This document shows positions 14,258-23,859 of a DNA stretch of 40,106 nucleotides, piece after piece; position 1 is the first letter of the stretch, and each line of letters begins with the position of its first letter. Source of the stretch: Prevotellaceae bacterium UBA4336 (GTDB taxonomy: Bacteria; Bacteroidota; Bacteroidia; Bacteroidales; Bacteroidaceae); assembly GCA_002394305.1 (NCBI GenBank), contig DGTM01000053.1:1-40106 (forward strand), in the 5' to 3' direction. The notes under the pieces are model-generated. The model saw only the letters and a program-made list of their open reading frames with translations, ran no database searches and had not been told where the DNA came from. A program made the translations under genes and the position numbers.

Positions 14258-17200
14258 ATGAAGAAAAGGACATTACTTGCAGCGCTGCTGACAGCCGTTT
14301 CAGCCCTGTCTGCAAATGCACAGAAGAAGTTCACCAACCCCGTCTTCGGCTCAGACTTCCCGGACCCGACCGTGCAGCGGGCCCTCGACGGCACGTTCTA
14401 TGCCTACGCCACCGGGTGCAAGTGCAAGAAGAGCACCGACCTTGTCAAGTGGAGCGACGTGTCGGGCGTCATCTCGCGCCCCACATGGAACGACTCCACG
14501 AAGGCCGACGGCTCGCGCGACTACTACAGCCTCTGGGCTGCCGACGTCAACTACGTCGACGGCAAATACATCTGCTACTATGCCTCGGCGCTGTGGGGCA
14601 ACGGCTCGCGCACCGGCATCGGCGTGGCTGTGGGCGACACGCCTACCAAGTTCACCGACAAGGGAAAGCTCTTCCGCAGCACCGAGATCGGCGTGAAGAA
14701 CAGCATCGACCCCTGCTACGTCGAGGAGTTCGACAAGAAGTACATCGTGTGGGGCAGCTTCAATGACATCTGCATTGCCGAACTGACGGACGACGCCCTT
14801 GCCATCAAGAACTTCACCCCCATCAACAATCCCCAGCCCAACGGTTCGTGGACACGCCACCGCGGCGTGACGAAGATAGCAGGCGGAGCCTTCGAGGGAG
14901 CCATGATCTACAAGCGAGGCAAGTACTACTACCTGTTCTGCAGCGTAGGCTCCTGCTGTGAAGGCGAGAACAGCACCTACCGCACCGTAGTGGGCCGTGC
15001 CACGAAGCTCACGGGCCCCTACGTCAACAAGCAGGGCGGACAGATGGTCAGCGACAACTACACGACCATCATCTCCGGCGACGACCGCTGGAAAGGCCCC
15101 GGCCACAACAGCGAAATCATCACCGACGACGAGGGACAGACCTGGCTCCTCTATCACAGCTACGACAGGAACAACAACTTCAACGGCCGCCTCATGCTGC
15201 TCGACAAGATTACCTGGCAGAACGACTGGCCCGTCATCAACGACGGCCATCCCAGCAGCACCGAGCAGGATGCCCCCGTCTTCTATACAGGCAACGGCGC
15301 CAACGTCACCTACAAGATGAACAACATGGACCTGAGCAAGAGCCAGTGGAAGGGCTGGGACGTCGAGGCCAGCGAGGATTGCAACAATGCCAGCGGCCAG
15401 GGAACAGCCTTCATGCCGTTCGGCCAAGCCAAGAGCGGCGGCACGTTCGACATCTCGCAGACCTCTGCCGTCAAGGTCACCGACGGACTCTACGAGATGA
15501 AGCTGAACGGCTTCGACACAGAGCACAGCGTCGAGTACTACGTGGGCAATGTGGCAACCCCCGTCCTTTGCCCTGCCGACAACGGCACGACGGCCCCGGC
15601 AACTCCTGCAACCATCTCCAACAGCTTCCTCAACGGCAGGTACAGCCAAAGCGTCTACGGACTCATCGTCGGCGGCAAACTCACCGTCGGCATGCGCACC
15701 AAGCAGCCGCTCGCCGAGACGGAACGCTTCCACGTGGGCAACATCAGCATCATCTATCGCGACAGGGCCGCCTCGTCCGACCCCACGGCTCTCGCATCTG
15801 TCCTGAACAGCTACTATGAGATGGCAGAGGACCTCGCACAGAGCGGCAAGCCGTACTACAGCGGGTACAACCAGACGATGGCGTCCTACCGCGAGACGGC
15901 AGAAGGCACCGACGAGGCTGCTACGCGCTACACGCAGTTGCTGAAGATAAACCGCACCGTGGACAGCATACAGGCGAGCATCGACACCTATGCCGACCTT
16001 GCCGTGGAGGCACAGTCGCTGCAGGAGCAGATTGCCAAGGCCGAGGCTGGCGGCTATGCCACCCAGGAGGCAAGGGATGTCCTGGCAGAAGCTCAGCAGG
16101 TGCTTGCAGCCTGCAGCTACAAGGACAAGGAGGTCAATGCACTCATCATAAGGATGAAGTCTGCCGGACACAGCATGACGTACTCCTACCAGACGGGCGA
16201 CGGCTCAAAGGAGAGCCCCTACGTCATTCTTCGCCCCGAACAGCTCGACCACATGCACGATGTCCTCAAGCAGGATGAGATGGTCTACTTCGTGCTCGGT
16301 GCCGACGTCGACATGGAGGGGTACGACTGGCAGCAGCTCAATACGAGCTCCAACAGCTACCGCTACTGGATTAACTTCGACGGGCAGGGACACATCATCC
16401 GCAACCTGACGCCCAACGGCACAAAGAGCTACCCCAGCTTCTTCGGCACCATGTGCGGCGAGATACGCAACACCGGCTTCGTGGATGCCAAGGTGGAGGG
16501 CAGTGTGTCCGGTGCCGCTGTCATTGGCGGAACGCTGGGCCACAGCACATTCAAGGATGCGGAGGGCAATCTTCTCCCCGTCATCATCGAGAATTGCTAC
16601 GTGACGGGTTCCATCGTCAGCAAAGGCTATGTCGGAGCCTTCGGCGGCACGTTGGGCAATTCGCCCGTCATCATCCGCAACTGCTACAGTGCAGTCTCCG
16701 TCACGGGCAACGGCTCTTCGGCCAACTATTCCGGCGGTCTCGTGGGGCGCGTCCGCACGGACCTCACCATCGAGAACTGCTATGCAGCGGCTCCCGTGTC
16801 CTCTCCCATAGCGGGCGGCATCGTGGCAGGCGGACAGAACAGCGACACGCCTGGCAGCATCTACCGCAACGTCATTGCGTGGAACCCCAGCGTGAGCGGA
16901 ACGACAGCCTCGCCCTTTGGCGGCCTGGCGGAGTCCGACGTCCTCTCGGGCGTTTATACCTTTGCCGACATGTTGCTCAATGAGGTGAAAAACGCAGAGG
17001 GCAAGAGCCACGAGGAGCTTCAGGAGATTGCCGCAGGGTGGGGCACACCCTGGTACAAGGACCCGTCGGCAGGCAACGGCTATCCCATCCTGCAGTGGCA
17101 GTACGACCGCGGCGACTACCGCGACATCTGCGGCTTCAGCAAGGAGGGCGCCACTGGCCTGACATCCGCCATGCCCGGCACGACCGGAAGCGGCGTGTAC

Positions 17201-17278
17201 AACCTGTCCGGACAGCGCGTGAGCCGTCCCACAAGGCCGGGCATATATATAATAGGTGGACGCAAGGTGCTGAAGTGA
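14258..17278 (+). CDS. GH43 arabinanase-like multidomain secreted protein with GLUG-type repeats
   Basis: A 1006-residue protein: signal peptide (1-22), a GH43 five-bladed propeller (about 24-345), a beta-rich probable carbohydrate-binding region (360-520), a helical linker (530-640), GLUG-like Gly-rich repeats (about 690-900) and a short C-terminal tail (YNLSGQRV ... GIYI ... GRKVLK). The three GH43 carboxylates are visible: Asp36 in FPDPTV, Asp151 in SIDPCY and Glu213 in FEGAMIYKRGKYYYLF. The arabinanase-type SVGSCC and GPGHNSEI are present too. Likely activity is on arabinan or an arabinose-containing glycan, but GH43 is multispecific. It is the first gene of a three-gene operon (next gene 21 bp later). 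Confidence 0.85.
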   Translation: MKKRTLLAALLTAVSALSANAQKKFTNPVFGSDFPDPTVQRALDGTFYAYATGCKCKKSTDLVKWSDVSGVISRPTWNDSTKADGSRDYYSLWAADVNYVDGKYICYYASALWGNGSRTGIGVAVGDTPTKFTDKGKLFRSTEIGVKNSIDPCYVEEFDKKYIVWGSFNDICIAELTDDALAIKNFTPINNPQPNGSWTRHRGVTKIAGGAFEGAMIYKRGKYYYLFCSVGSCCEGENSTYRTVVGRATKLTGPYVNKQGGQMVSDNYTTIISGDDRWKGPGHNSEIITDDEGQTWLLYHSYDRNNNFNGRLMLLDKITWQNDWPVINDGHPSSTEQDAPVFYTGNGANVTYKMNNMDLSKSQWKGWDVEASEDCNNASGQGTAFMPFGQAKSGGTFDISQTSAVKVTDGLYEMKLNGFDTEHSVEYYVGNVATPVLCPADNGTTAPATPATISNSFLNGRYSQSVYGLIVGGKLTVGMRTKQPLAETERFHVGNISIIYRDRAASSDPTALASVLNSYYEMAEDLAQSGKPYYSGYNQTMASYRETAEGTDEAATRYTQLLKINRTVDSIQASIDTYADLAVEAQSLQEQIAKAEAGGYATQEARDVLAEAQQVLAACSYKDKEVNALIIRMKSAGHSMTYSYQTGDGSKESPYVILRPEQLDHMHDVLKQDEMVYFVLGADVDMEGYDWQQLNTSSNSYRYWINFDGQGHIIRNLTPNGTKSYPSFFGTMCGEIRNTGFVDAKVEGSVSGAAVIGGTLGHSTFKDAEGNLLPVIIENCYVTGSIVSKGYVGAFGGTLGNSPVIIRNCYSAVSVTGNGSSANYSGGLVGRVRTDLTIENCYAAAPVSSPIAGGIVAGGQNSDTPGSIYRNVIAWNPSVSGTTASPFGGLAESDVLSGVYTFADMLLNEVKNAEGKSHEELQEIAAGWGTPWYKDPSAGNGYPILQWQYDRGDYRDICGFSKEGATGLTSAMPGTTGSGVYNLSGQRVSRPTRPGIYIIGGRKVLK

Positions 17279-17299
17279 CATACTTAAAGAAAACAGACT

Positions 17300-18112
17300 A
17301 TGAGACAGCAAATCCTTATTCTCATGCTTCTCTGCTTCGCACCGATATGGGCGCAGCAGCAAAATGTCAGCGGTACGGTGAAAGGCCCCGACGGCGGCAT
17401 CGCCAAGGTCTCCGTCCGTGAGATTGACGAGAACCGCCGCGTCTTCAACCATACCGCCACCGACCAGAACGGACTCTTCTCCTTCCAGGTACGCGACACA
17501 CAACATTCCCTGCAGTTCTACGCACCGGGCTACCGCACCCTGACGCACAAGATGCTCGGAGCTACATCGCTGCGCGTGACGATGGAAAAGCGCCGCACCT
17601 CTCCCTATGTCGCCACGGCGAAGGTCCTGTTCAAGAGCGACAAACTCGTCTGCGGCCACTACCTCGGCGACATCGTGCCTCAGCAGGCGTGGGTGGAGAA
17701 GCTGTGCGACACGCTCTATGCCATCATCCTCCCCGTGGAGATGGAGCGCATGGTGGACGAGTACGCCGCAGGTCGCTCGCTGCTTGTCCTCGATGAGATG
17801 GGCAGGCAGGTGATGCAGTGCGAGAACGTTGTCGATGTTTATCCCCTGCGGGAAGCCCCCGACGAGGTGGACCAGTCGCGACTGGCCCAGAACTATACCG
17901 GCGTGGGACGGGTGACAGGCGTCGATGACGAGGGCACGAGGCTCTACGCCTATCCCCACTTCCAGTTCTCACGAGCCCAGCTCGAAAAGCTCTGCGACAA
18001 TCCGCAACTGCTTGGCCGTCTGGCCGTCGACACCTATCGCGGCAACAACTATTGGAACTTCTTCCCGACGGACCGGACGGTAATGCTACTCAGGAAAGCG
18101 CTGAAGAAATAG
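17300..18112 (+). CDS. Secreted protein with carboxypeptidase-regulatory-like N-terminal domain
   Basis: 270 residues with a clean signal peptide (MRQQILILMLLCFAPIWAQ). Residues 22-95 (VSGTVKGPDGGIAKVSV ... TDQNGLFSFQVRD ... YAPGYRTLTHKM) form the beta-sandwich repeat seen in CarboxypepD_reg/CNA-B-like domains, as found at the N-terminus of TonB-dependent receptors, but no plug or barrel follows. The remaining ~170 residues are not recognised. It sits 21 bp after the GH43 gene and 17 bp before the GH38 gene, so it is probably an accessory secreted protein of that operon. Confidence 0.7.
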   Translation: MRQQILILMLLCFAPIWAQQQNVSGTVKGPDGGIAKVSVREIDENRRVFNHTATDQNGLFSFQVRDTQHSLQFYAPGYRTLTHKMLGATSLRVTMEKRRTSPYVATAKVLFKSDKLVCGHYLGDIVPQQAWVEKLCDTLYAIILPVEMERMVDEYAAGRSLLVLDEMGRQVMQCENVVDVYPLREAPDEVDQSRLAQNYTGVGRVTGVDDEGTRLYAYPHFQFSRAQLEKLCDNPQLLGRLAVDTYRGNNYWNFFPTDRTVMLLRKALKK

Positions 18113-18129
18113 CGAAAACAGATAAGACT

Positions 18130-21100
18130 ATGAAGGGACATCTAACCGCCGTGCTGCTGCTATGCTGTGCGGCTTTCTGTCGTGCTGAGGACGAGAAGAC
18201 CCTCTTCTTCATCTCCAACACGCATCTCGACACGCAGTGGAACTGGGACGTCCAGACCACCATATCGCAGTACGTCAGGAACACCCTGGTGGACAACATG
18301 AAGCTCATGGACAAGTACCCCGACTTCCGGCTCAACTACGAGGGCGCCATCAAATACATGTGGATGAAGGAGTACTACCCCACGGAGTTCGAGCAGCTGA
18401 AGAAGTACGTGCGGAGCGGGCAGTGGCACGTCAGCGGTATGTCCATCGATGCCAGCGACGTGATGATGTCCTCGGCCGAGAGCATCCTGCACAGCATGCT
18501 CTATGCCAATCGCTTCTACAGGCAGGAGTTCGGCGTGCGGGGCGGCTATGACGTCATGCTCCCCGACTGCTTCGGCTTCTCCTATGCTTTGCCCAGCCTC
18601 ATGCGCCACGCCGGGCAGAAGGGATTTCACACGGCCAAGCTCGGCTGGGGCTCAGCCGCGTATGGCAGTCTGCCGCCCTTCGGCGTGTGGCAGGGCGTGG
18701 ACGGCAGCCGCGTCTACGCTGTCTATAAGCCCGAAGCCTACGACAAGCACGAGGATTACAACAAGGACTTCACCAGCAATGCCTCCACCCTGAGCGAGAT
18801 AAACAAGAACCTCAGCAACTACGGCCTGCCGGCCATGTTCCGCTATGTCGGGCCGCGTGGCGACCGCGGCGGAGCCCTGCAGGACAATCCCGACAAAGAG
18901 GGTGAGAACACACCCTACTGGCTCAGCTACAATGCAGCGAAGCAGGACGGAGCCGTCCGTGTGCGTCTCGCCTCGCCCGACGAGTTCTTCCAGTACATGG
19001 AGGCTGGCGATAAGGGGCAGTACAAAGTGTGGAACAGCGGACTGCCCATGCGGACCCACGGCGTAGGAGCCTACACGAGCTGGGGAGCCCTGAAGCTCTG
19101 GAACCGCAAGAACGAGCTCCTGGCCGATGCTGCCGAGAAGGCTTCGTCCCTTGCCATGTGGCTCGGCCTGCGCGACTATCCCTCCCGACAGCTGCGCGAC
19201 GCCTGGGTGCGTACCCTCTGGCAACAGCATCACGACGGCATCACTGGCACGAGCATCCTCCCGGCCAACGAGTATTCCTACAACGAGTACTACCTTGCCA
19301 ACCGAGCCTTCGCGCAGGAACTCACCACGAGTGTCGGTGCCATCATTCAGCAGATGGACACAGACACGGAAGGCACGCCCGTTGTCGTTTACAACCCTCT
19401 TTCGCACGAACGTACGGACATCGTCGAGGGGTCGCTTTATGTGGGCCGCATGCAGACAGGTGTCCGTGTGTTCGGCCCCGACGGGGACGAAGTCCTTTCC
19501 CAGGTGACGGGCTACGACATGCAGACGCGCCGCCTGCATTTCATCTTCCAGGCCACCGTCCCGTCGCTTGGCTACGCCGTCTACGACGTCAGGCTTGGCG
19601 AGAAGTCGGAGCTCACCTCGGCCCTTTCCTGCGAGGTCAGCGCAGGCTCGCACAAGATGTCCAACGGGCGGTATCGCGTCACGGTGAACAGCGGCGGCGA
19701 CATCTCCAACCTCTACGACCTCGAAAACAATCGTGCCCTCATCAATGCCGCCGTGCGTCAGCAGTTCATCTACGACCACGAGGACACCTGGCCGGCATGG
19801 GAAATCAGCTACACCGACGAGTGCCGCACGCCGTCGGCCTTCGTCTCGGGCGATGCCAAAATAGAGCTTGTGGAAGACGGACCGCTGCGCAAGTCGCTGC
19901 GCGTGGAGCGCCAGAAGGAAGGCTCCACCTTTGTGCAGTACATCCGCATGAACGCCCTGAACGCCCGCGTGGAGTGCGTCAACGAGGTGGACTGGCAGAC
20001 GCACGAGCGCATGCTCAAGGTCAACTTCCCCTTCACATACAGCAACCAGAACGACACGTACGACATCTCGCTGGGTACCGTCACGCACGGCGTCCGCACG
20101 AGCGACGAGTACGAGGTGTGCGGCCACCAGTGGGCCGACCACAGCACGACGACGAACCGCTACGGCGTCTCCATCCTGAGCGACTGCAAGTACGGCTGGG
20201 ACAAGCCTTCGGCCACAACGCTCCGCCTCACGCTGCTCCACACGCCTTCGTGCAAGAACTACAGCCATCAGGCCAACATGGACCTTGGGCCCAATAAGTT
20301 CACCTATGCCCTGCTGCCCCATCAGGGCGGCTGGAGCGAGCATACACAGATGCAGGCCGGAGAACTCAACCAGCCGCTTATTGCCTTCGTCGCCACCAAG
20401 CATCATGGTGGGCTACTCCACCGCAAGAACCGTTTCGCTTCGCTCAGCACCGATAAGGTTGCCATCAAGGTCCTGAAGAAGGCCGAGGATACCGACGAGT
20501 TCATCGTCCGCGTCTATGAATGGGCCGGCGAGGACCAGAAGGATGTGCGTCTCTCCTTCCCCATGCCTGTCCTCTCTGCCCGCGAGGTGAACGGCATCGA
20601 AGAGGACATCCCTGATGGTCAGTGCACAATCGTCGACGGAAAGTTGTCATTCGACATCGGACACTACCAGCCCAAGACCTTTGCCGTCCGTATTCCCATG
20701 ATGAGCATTATCACCTTTGGCGATGGGGGCGAAGTCGGTGTCCCCGGCTGTCCGATAGAGCTTCCCTACAACATCGACCTGATGAGCTACGACAGCTCGC
20801 GGGGTAATGCGTCCAGTACCTACACATACGCCTACCCTGCCGAACTCATCCCCGACACGCTCTTTGCCGACGACATGGACTTTGTGATGGGGCCGCGAGC
20901 TAACGGCGAGAAGAACGTGCTTCGCCTCGGCACTTCTCAGACTGTTCCTCTCCCTTCGTGGGTCAGCGAGAGCAAGAACAAGTACAAGCTCTACCTGCTC
21001 ATGGCGAGTCCTACGGAAGCCGGAGCGAAGGTGACCGTGACGGCTGGCGACGAAGTGACCGAGCTGCAGGTGCCCTACTTCAGCGGACGTGTGGCCGAGC

Positions 21101-21981
21101 CGCCATCGTGCACTGCGCTCACCGAGAACTACCGCAGGGAGAACATCGTCTTTGCCTCCTCGCATGCGCACAAGGTGTCGGGGGGAACGAATCAGGCCAT
21201 GCAGATGCTCTATATATATAAATATGGTATAGAGCTTCCCGAAGGCGTCACCGAGGTGACGCTCTCCGCCTCCGACCGCAAGACCTTCCTTTTCGCCGCC
21301 ACTGTCGCTGCCAACCGTGCCGACGACATCGCCCTCTTTACGCCGCTCACCACCGAAGTGGAGACGCAGACGGCCAGCGGCCAGTCGTCAAGTGGCAAAT
21401 GGGACGACGGCCGCCTTGTGCCGCGCTCCGTCTCGGCATCGCACCAGAACGGCACGAACGAGGCGGCAGGCAAGGCCAACGACCAGGACCCCACTACGAA
21501 GTGGTGCGTCACGAAGTCGCAGAGCCAGACACCCTACCTGCAGTACATCATGCGCGACACCGTGGTCATCGACCGCTGGGCTGTGCTCTGTGCTGCCCGC
21601 GAGAGCGGCGACTACGTAGCCAGCGCCTTCAAGCTGCAGTATCAGGCAGCGGACGGCACTTGGGTGGATGCCGATGTGGTGGAGGGCAATCAGGTGAACA
21701 AGGTCATCCGCACGCTGAAGAGTCCCATCACGGCCACCCGTGTCCGCCTGCAGATGGTGCAGGGCGAGCGCGAGGGCTATACGACCCGCATCTACGAGTT
21801 TGCCGTCTATGGTTACGTCAAGGCCGACGGTCCGGACGGTATCTCCCTTCCCGACGGGACGGATGAGGCTGCCGATGGCGACGCACAGGACGGCCCGTGG
21901 TACAGTCTCTCCGGGCAGCGTGTAGGCACTCCGCAGCAGAAGGGCATCTACGTCCGCCGTGGCCGTAAGGTCCTTCGCTGA
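18130..21981 (+). CDS. GH38 alpha-mannosidase with C-terminal discoidin-like domain
   Basis: A 1283-residue secreted protein with a signal peptide ending near residue 19. GH38 is a Zn-dependent retaining alpha-mannosidase family acting on N-glycans and mannans. The zinc motif is HLD at residues 32-34, the nucleophile is Asp146 in LPDCFGFS, and HHDGITGTS lies at 367-375. The family usually has DPFGHS and HHDA(V/I)TGT, so the nucleophile motif is slightly divergent. Residues ~1110-1235 (SASHQNGTNEAAGKANDQDP ... TATRVRLQM) resemble an F5/8 discoidin carbohydrate-binding domain. It ends with the LSGQRV ... GIYV ... GRKVLR tail. The ATG at 18130 is chosen over 18052 because it starts the signal peptide and does not overlap the previous gene. 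Confidence 0.9.
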   Translation: MKGHLTAVLLLCCAAFCRAEDEKTLFFISNTHLDTQWNWDVQTTISQYVRNTLVDNMKLMDKYPDFRLNYEGAIKYMWMKEYYPTEFEQLKKYVRSGQWHVSGMSIDASDVMMSSAESILHSMLYANRFYRQEFGVRGGYDVMLPDCFGFSYALPSLMRHAGQKGFHTAKLGWGSAAYGSLPPFGVWQGVDGSRVYAVYKPEAYDKHEDYNKDFTSNASTLSEINKNLSNYGLPAMFRYVGPRGDRGGALQDNPDKEGENTPYWLSYNAAKQDGAVRVRLASPDEFFQYMEAGDKGQYKVWNSGLPMRTHGVGAYTSWGALKLWNRKNELLADAAEKASSLAMWLGLRDYPSRQLRDAWVRTLWQQHHDGITGTSILPANEYSYNEYYLANRAFAQELTTSVGAIIQQMDTDTEGTPVVVYNPLSHERTDIVEGSLYVGRMQTGVRVFGPDGDEVLSQVTGYDMQTRRLHFIFQATVPSLGYAVYDVRLGEKSELTSALSCEVSAGSHKMSNGRYRVTVNSGGDISNLYDLENNRALINAAVRQQFIYDHEDTWPAWEISYTDECRTPSAFVSGDAKIELVEDGPLRKSLRVERQKEGSTFVQYIRMNALNARVECVNEVDWQTHERMLKVNFPFTYSNQNDTYDISLGTVTHGVRTSDEYEVCGHQWADHSTTTNRYGVSILSDCKYGWDKPSATTLRLTLLHTPSCKNYSHQANMDLGPNKFTYALLPHQGGWSEHTQMQAGELNQPLIAFVATKHHGGLLHRKNRFASLSTDKVAIKVLKKAEDTDEFIVRVYEWAGEDQKDVRLSFPMPVLSAREVNGIEEDIPDGQCTIVDGKLSFDIGHYQPKTFAVRIPMMSIITFGDGGEVGVPGCPIELPYNIDLMSYDSSRGNASSTYTYAYPAELIPDTLFADDMDFVMGPRANGEKNVLRLGTSQTVPLPSWVSESKNKYKLYLLMASPTEAGAKVTVTAGDEVTELQVPYFSGRVAEPPSCTALTENYRRENIVFASSHAHKVSGGTNQAMQMLYIYKYGIELPEGVTEVTLSASDRKTFLFAATVAANRADDIALFTPLTTEVETQTASGQSSSGKWDDGRLVPRSVSASHQNGTNEAAGKANDQDPTTKWCVTKSQSQTPYLQYIMRDTVVIDRWAVLCAARESGDYVASAFKLQYQAADGTWVDADVVEGNQVNKVIRTLKSPITATRVRLQMVQGEREGYTTRIYEFAVYGYVKADGPDGISLPDGTDEAADGDAQDGPWYSLSGQRVGTPQQKGIYVRRGRKVLR

Positions 21982-21987
21982 CGGGCG

Positions 21988-22704
21988 CTATTTGCCCAGG
22001 AACTTCGTGTCGAGATACTGACGGAAGGCTTCGCGATACAAGTCGCCGATGGGCAGGAACGTGTCGCGGTCCATGATGATGCGGCTCTTGCCCACCTCGC
22101 GTATCTTGTCGAGGTTGACGATGTAGGAGCGGTGGATGCGCATGAAGCCCGCAGGCAGACGCTCCTCCATCTTCTTGAGTGGCAGCAGGGTGACGATGGG
22201 CTTCGGCTCGCCTTCGAGGTACACTTTCAGATACTCGCTCATGGCTTCGACGTAGCGTATGTCGCCGATGCTGACCTTGACGATGCGGTGGTCCGTCTTG
22301 AGGAACAGGCTGTCGTCCGCCGGGCTGTTCTCGCTGGCGGGGGTGTCAATCCTCAGGCGTTCCCTGAGCCGTTCGGCGGCCCGCAGGAAGTCCTGCAGCC
22401 CGAAGGGTTTGAGCAGATAGTCTACGGCATTGACCCGGAAGCCCTCGACGGCGTACTCGGCGTACGCTGTGGTGAAGACCACAAGGGGCGGCGAGGGCAG
22501 CGACTTGATGAAGTCCATGCCGTCCATGTCCGGCATGTTGATGTCGCAGAAGACGGCATCGACCGGCTCCTGCCGGAGGAAGTCGCGTGCCTGCAGGGCG
22601 CTCTGGCACTGCGCAGCCAGTTCCAGGTAGGGTACTTTGCCGATATAGGCAACAAGTTGCCGAAGAGCCAGTGGCTCATCGTCGATAGCCAAACATCTGA
22701 TCAT
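21988..22704 (-). CDS. LytTR-family response regulator
   Basis: 238 residues. The receiver domain (1-120) has the acidic pair DDE at residues 8-10, the phosphoacceptor Asp54 in FCDINMPDMDG and a conserved Lys in YLLKPF. A LytTR DNA-binding domain follows (about 135-235), with IRYVEAMSEYLKVYL and FMRIHRSYIVNL. LytTR proteins bind paired direct repeats upstream of target genes. The start overlaps the end of the kinase gene by 4 bp, so the pair is coupled. It is the last gene of the minus-strand operon, and its stop is 6 bp from the GH38 stop (convergent). Likely targets include its own operon, but no clear LytTR site was proven. Confidence 0.93.
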   Translation of the reverse strand: MIRCLAIDDEPLALRQLVAYIGKVPYLELAAQCQSALQARDFLRQEPVDAVFCDINMPDMDGMDFIKSLPSPPLVVFTTAYAEYAVEGFRVNAVDYLLKPFGLQDFLRAAERLRERLRIDTPASENSPADDSLFLKTDHRIVKVSIGDIRYVEAMSEYLKVYLEGEPKPIVTLLPLKKMEERLPAGFMRIHRSYIVNLDKIREVGKSRIIMDRDTFLPIGDLYREAFRQYLDTKFLGK

Positions 22705-23801
22705 ACAAGTGGTATTTCAAGTTCAACGTCGTAGGTTTTGGAGCGGTCGTCGATGCTGAGCGTGTAGTCCTCCCCGTAGATGAGGTCCAGCCGCTGCCGC
22801 ACGTTCGTCAGTCCCACGCCGCCCTTCTCGCGGATTTGCCCGGAGCCTTTGCTGTTGCTGCACCGGAAGTGCAGGCGACGGCCGCTGACGGTGGCCCCGA
22901 CGTGTACGAAGGAGTCGTGCTCGTAGCTGATGCCATGCTTGAAGGCATTCTCGACGAACGTGATGAGAATCAGCGGCGGCAGCTTGGCATTGACAGCTTC
23001 CGGCAGCTCCAGCTTCACTTCCACCTTGTCCGTGAAGCGCAGCCGCATCAGGGCTACGTAGTGGCGGAGGAAGTCGAACTCGCTTGCCAGGAGGACGTCC
23101 TTCTTGTTTCCTTCGTAGAGGACGTAGCGCATCATTCTGGACAGCTCCACGATGGTGCTCTTGGCCGTCTCCGGGTCGATGTCCACCAGGGCGTGGATGT
23201 TGTTGAGCGTGTTCATGAAGAAGTGCGGGTTTATCTGGTAGCGAAGGTATTCCAGCTGCTGTTCCAGGCTCTCCTTCTCCAGTGCGGCAAGGCGTACTCT
23301 GTCCTCTCGCGACTTGAAATAGGACTTGATGCCGAGGTTAAGCCCCAGTATCAGCACGAGCACGATGATAGCCACGATGTCATGCTCGCCGATGATGGCG
23401 GGCGGACGTTTGACGTGCTGCGGAGGCTCGGCAAAGGGCGGCGGCATTTCCTGGCGCTCAGGGTGATGGAATTGCGGCTCCGGCGGTCGGGTGGAGCACT
23501 GGTAGAACGTGAAGCATGCCAGCATCGCAAGCGTCAGCACAGCATAGTGCCACGGCTTCTGCCGATAGATGAGGAGCGGAGCAAGGAGGACGTCGTGTAT
23601 GACGAACAGCAGCAGGAAGGGCATCAGGTGCAGCCAGAAGAACCGGACATCGTACCAGCGGAATACCATGTGCCCGTCGCTGAGCGAGTGCACGTATTGG
23701 CTAAGCAGAAGGGCAATGAACGGGACTGCCCACAATGCCACATACAGGAGATTCTCTTGCCGCGACTGATGCTTCATCCAGTAGAACTGCTTCTTTATCA
23801 T
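22701..23801 (-). CDS. LytS/YehU-type sensor histidine kinase
   Basis: 366 residues. Four membrane helices (about 17-36, 54-79, 83-102, 141-160) anchor it in the inner membrane. A coiled-coil stretch (165-187) leads to the His_kinase domain, with His193 in YQINPHFFMNTLNNIH and an ATP-binding N-box, ITFVENAFKHG, near 275-290. Between helices 3 and 4 a loop of about 38 residues (103-140), predicted periplasmic, is rich in Pro, His and Glu and may be the ligand- or metal-sensing part. It lies 58 bp after the second Cthe_2159-type gene and is coupled to the LytTR regulator. Confidence 0.92.
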   Translation of the reverse strand: MIKKQFYWMKHQSRQENLLYVALWAVPFIALLLSQYVHSLSDGHMVFRWYDVRFFWLHLMPFLLLFVIHDVLLAPLLIYRQKPWHYAVLTLAMLACFTFYQCSTRPPEPQFHHPERQEMPPPFAEPPQHVKRPPAIIGEHDIVAIIVLVLILGLNLGIKSYFKSREDRVRLAALEKESLEQQLEYLRYQINPHFFMNTLNNIHALVDIDPETAKSTIVELSRMMRYVLYEGNKKDVLLASEFDFLRHYVALMRLRFTDKVEVKLELPEAVNAKLPPLILITFVENAFKHGISYEHDSFVHVGATVSGRRLHFRCSNSKGSGQIREKGGVGLTNVRQRLDLIYGEDYTLSIDDRSKTYDVELEIPLV

Positions 23802-23859
23802 AATAACGGAAAGTTGGGACGGAAAATTGTGTAGGTGTCAAACTATTTGCATTCGGCTG

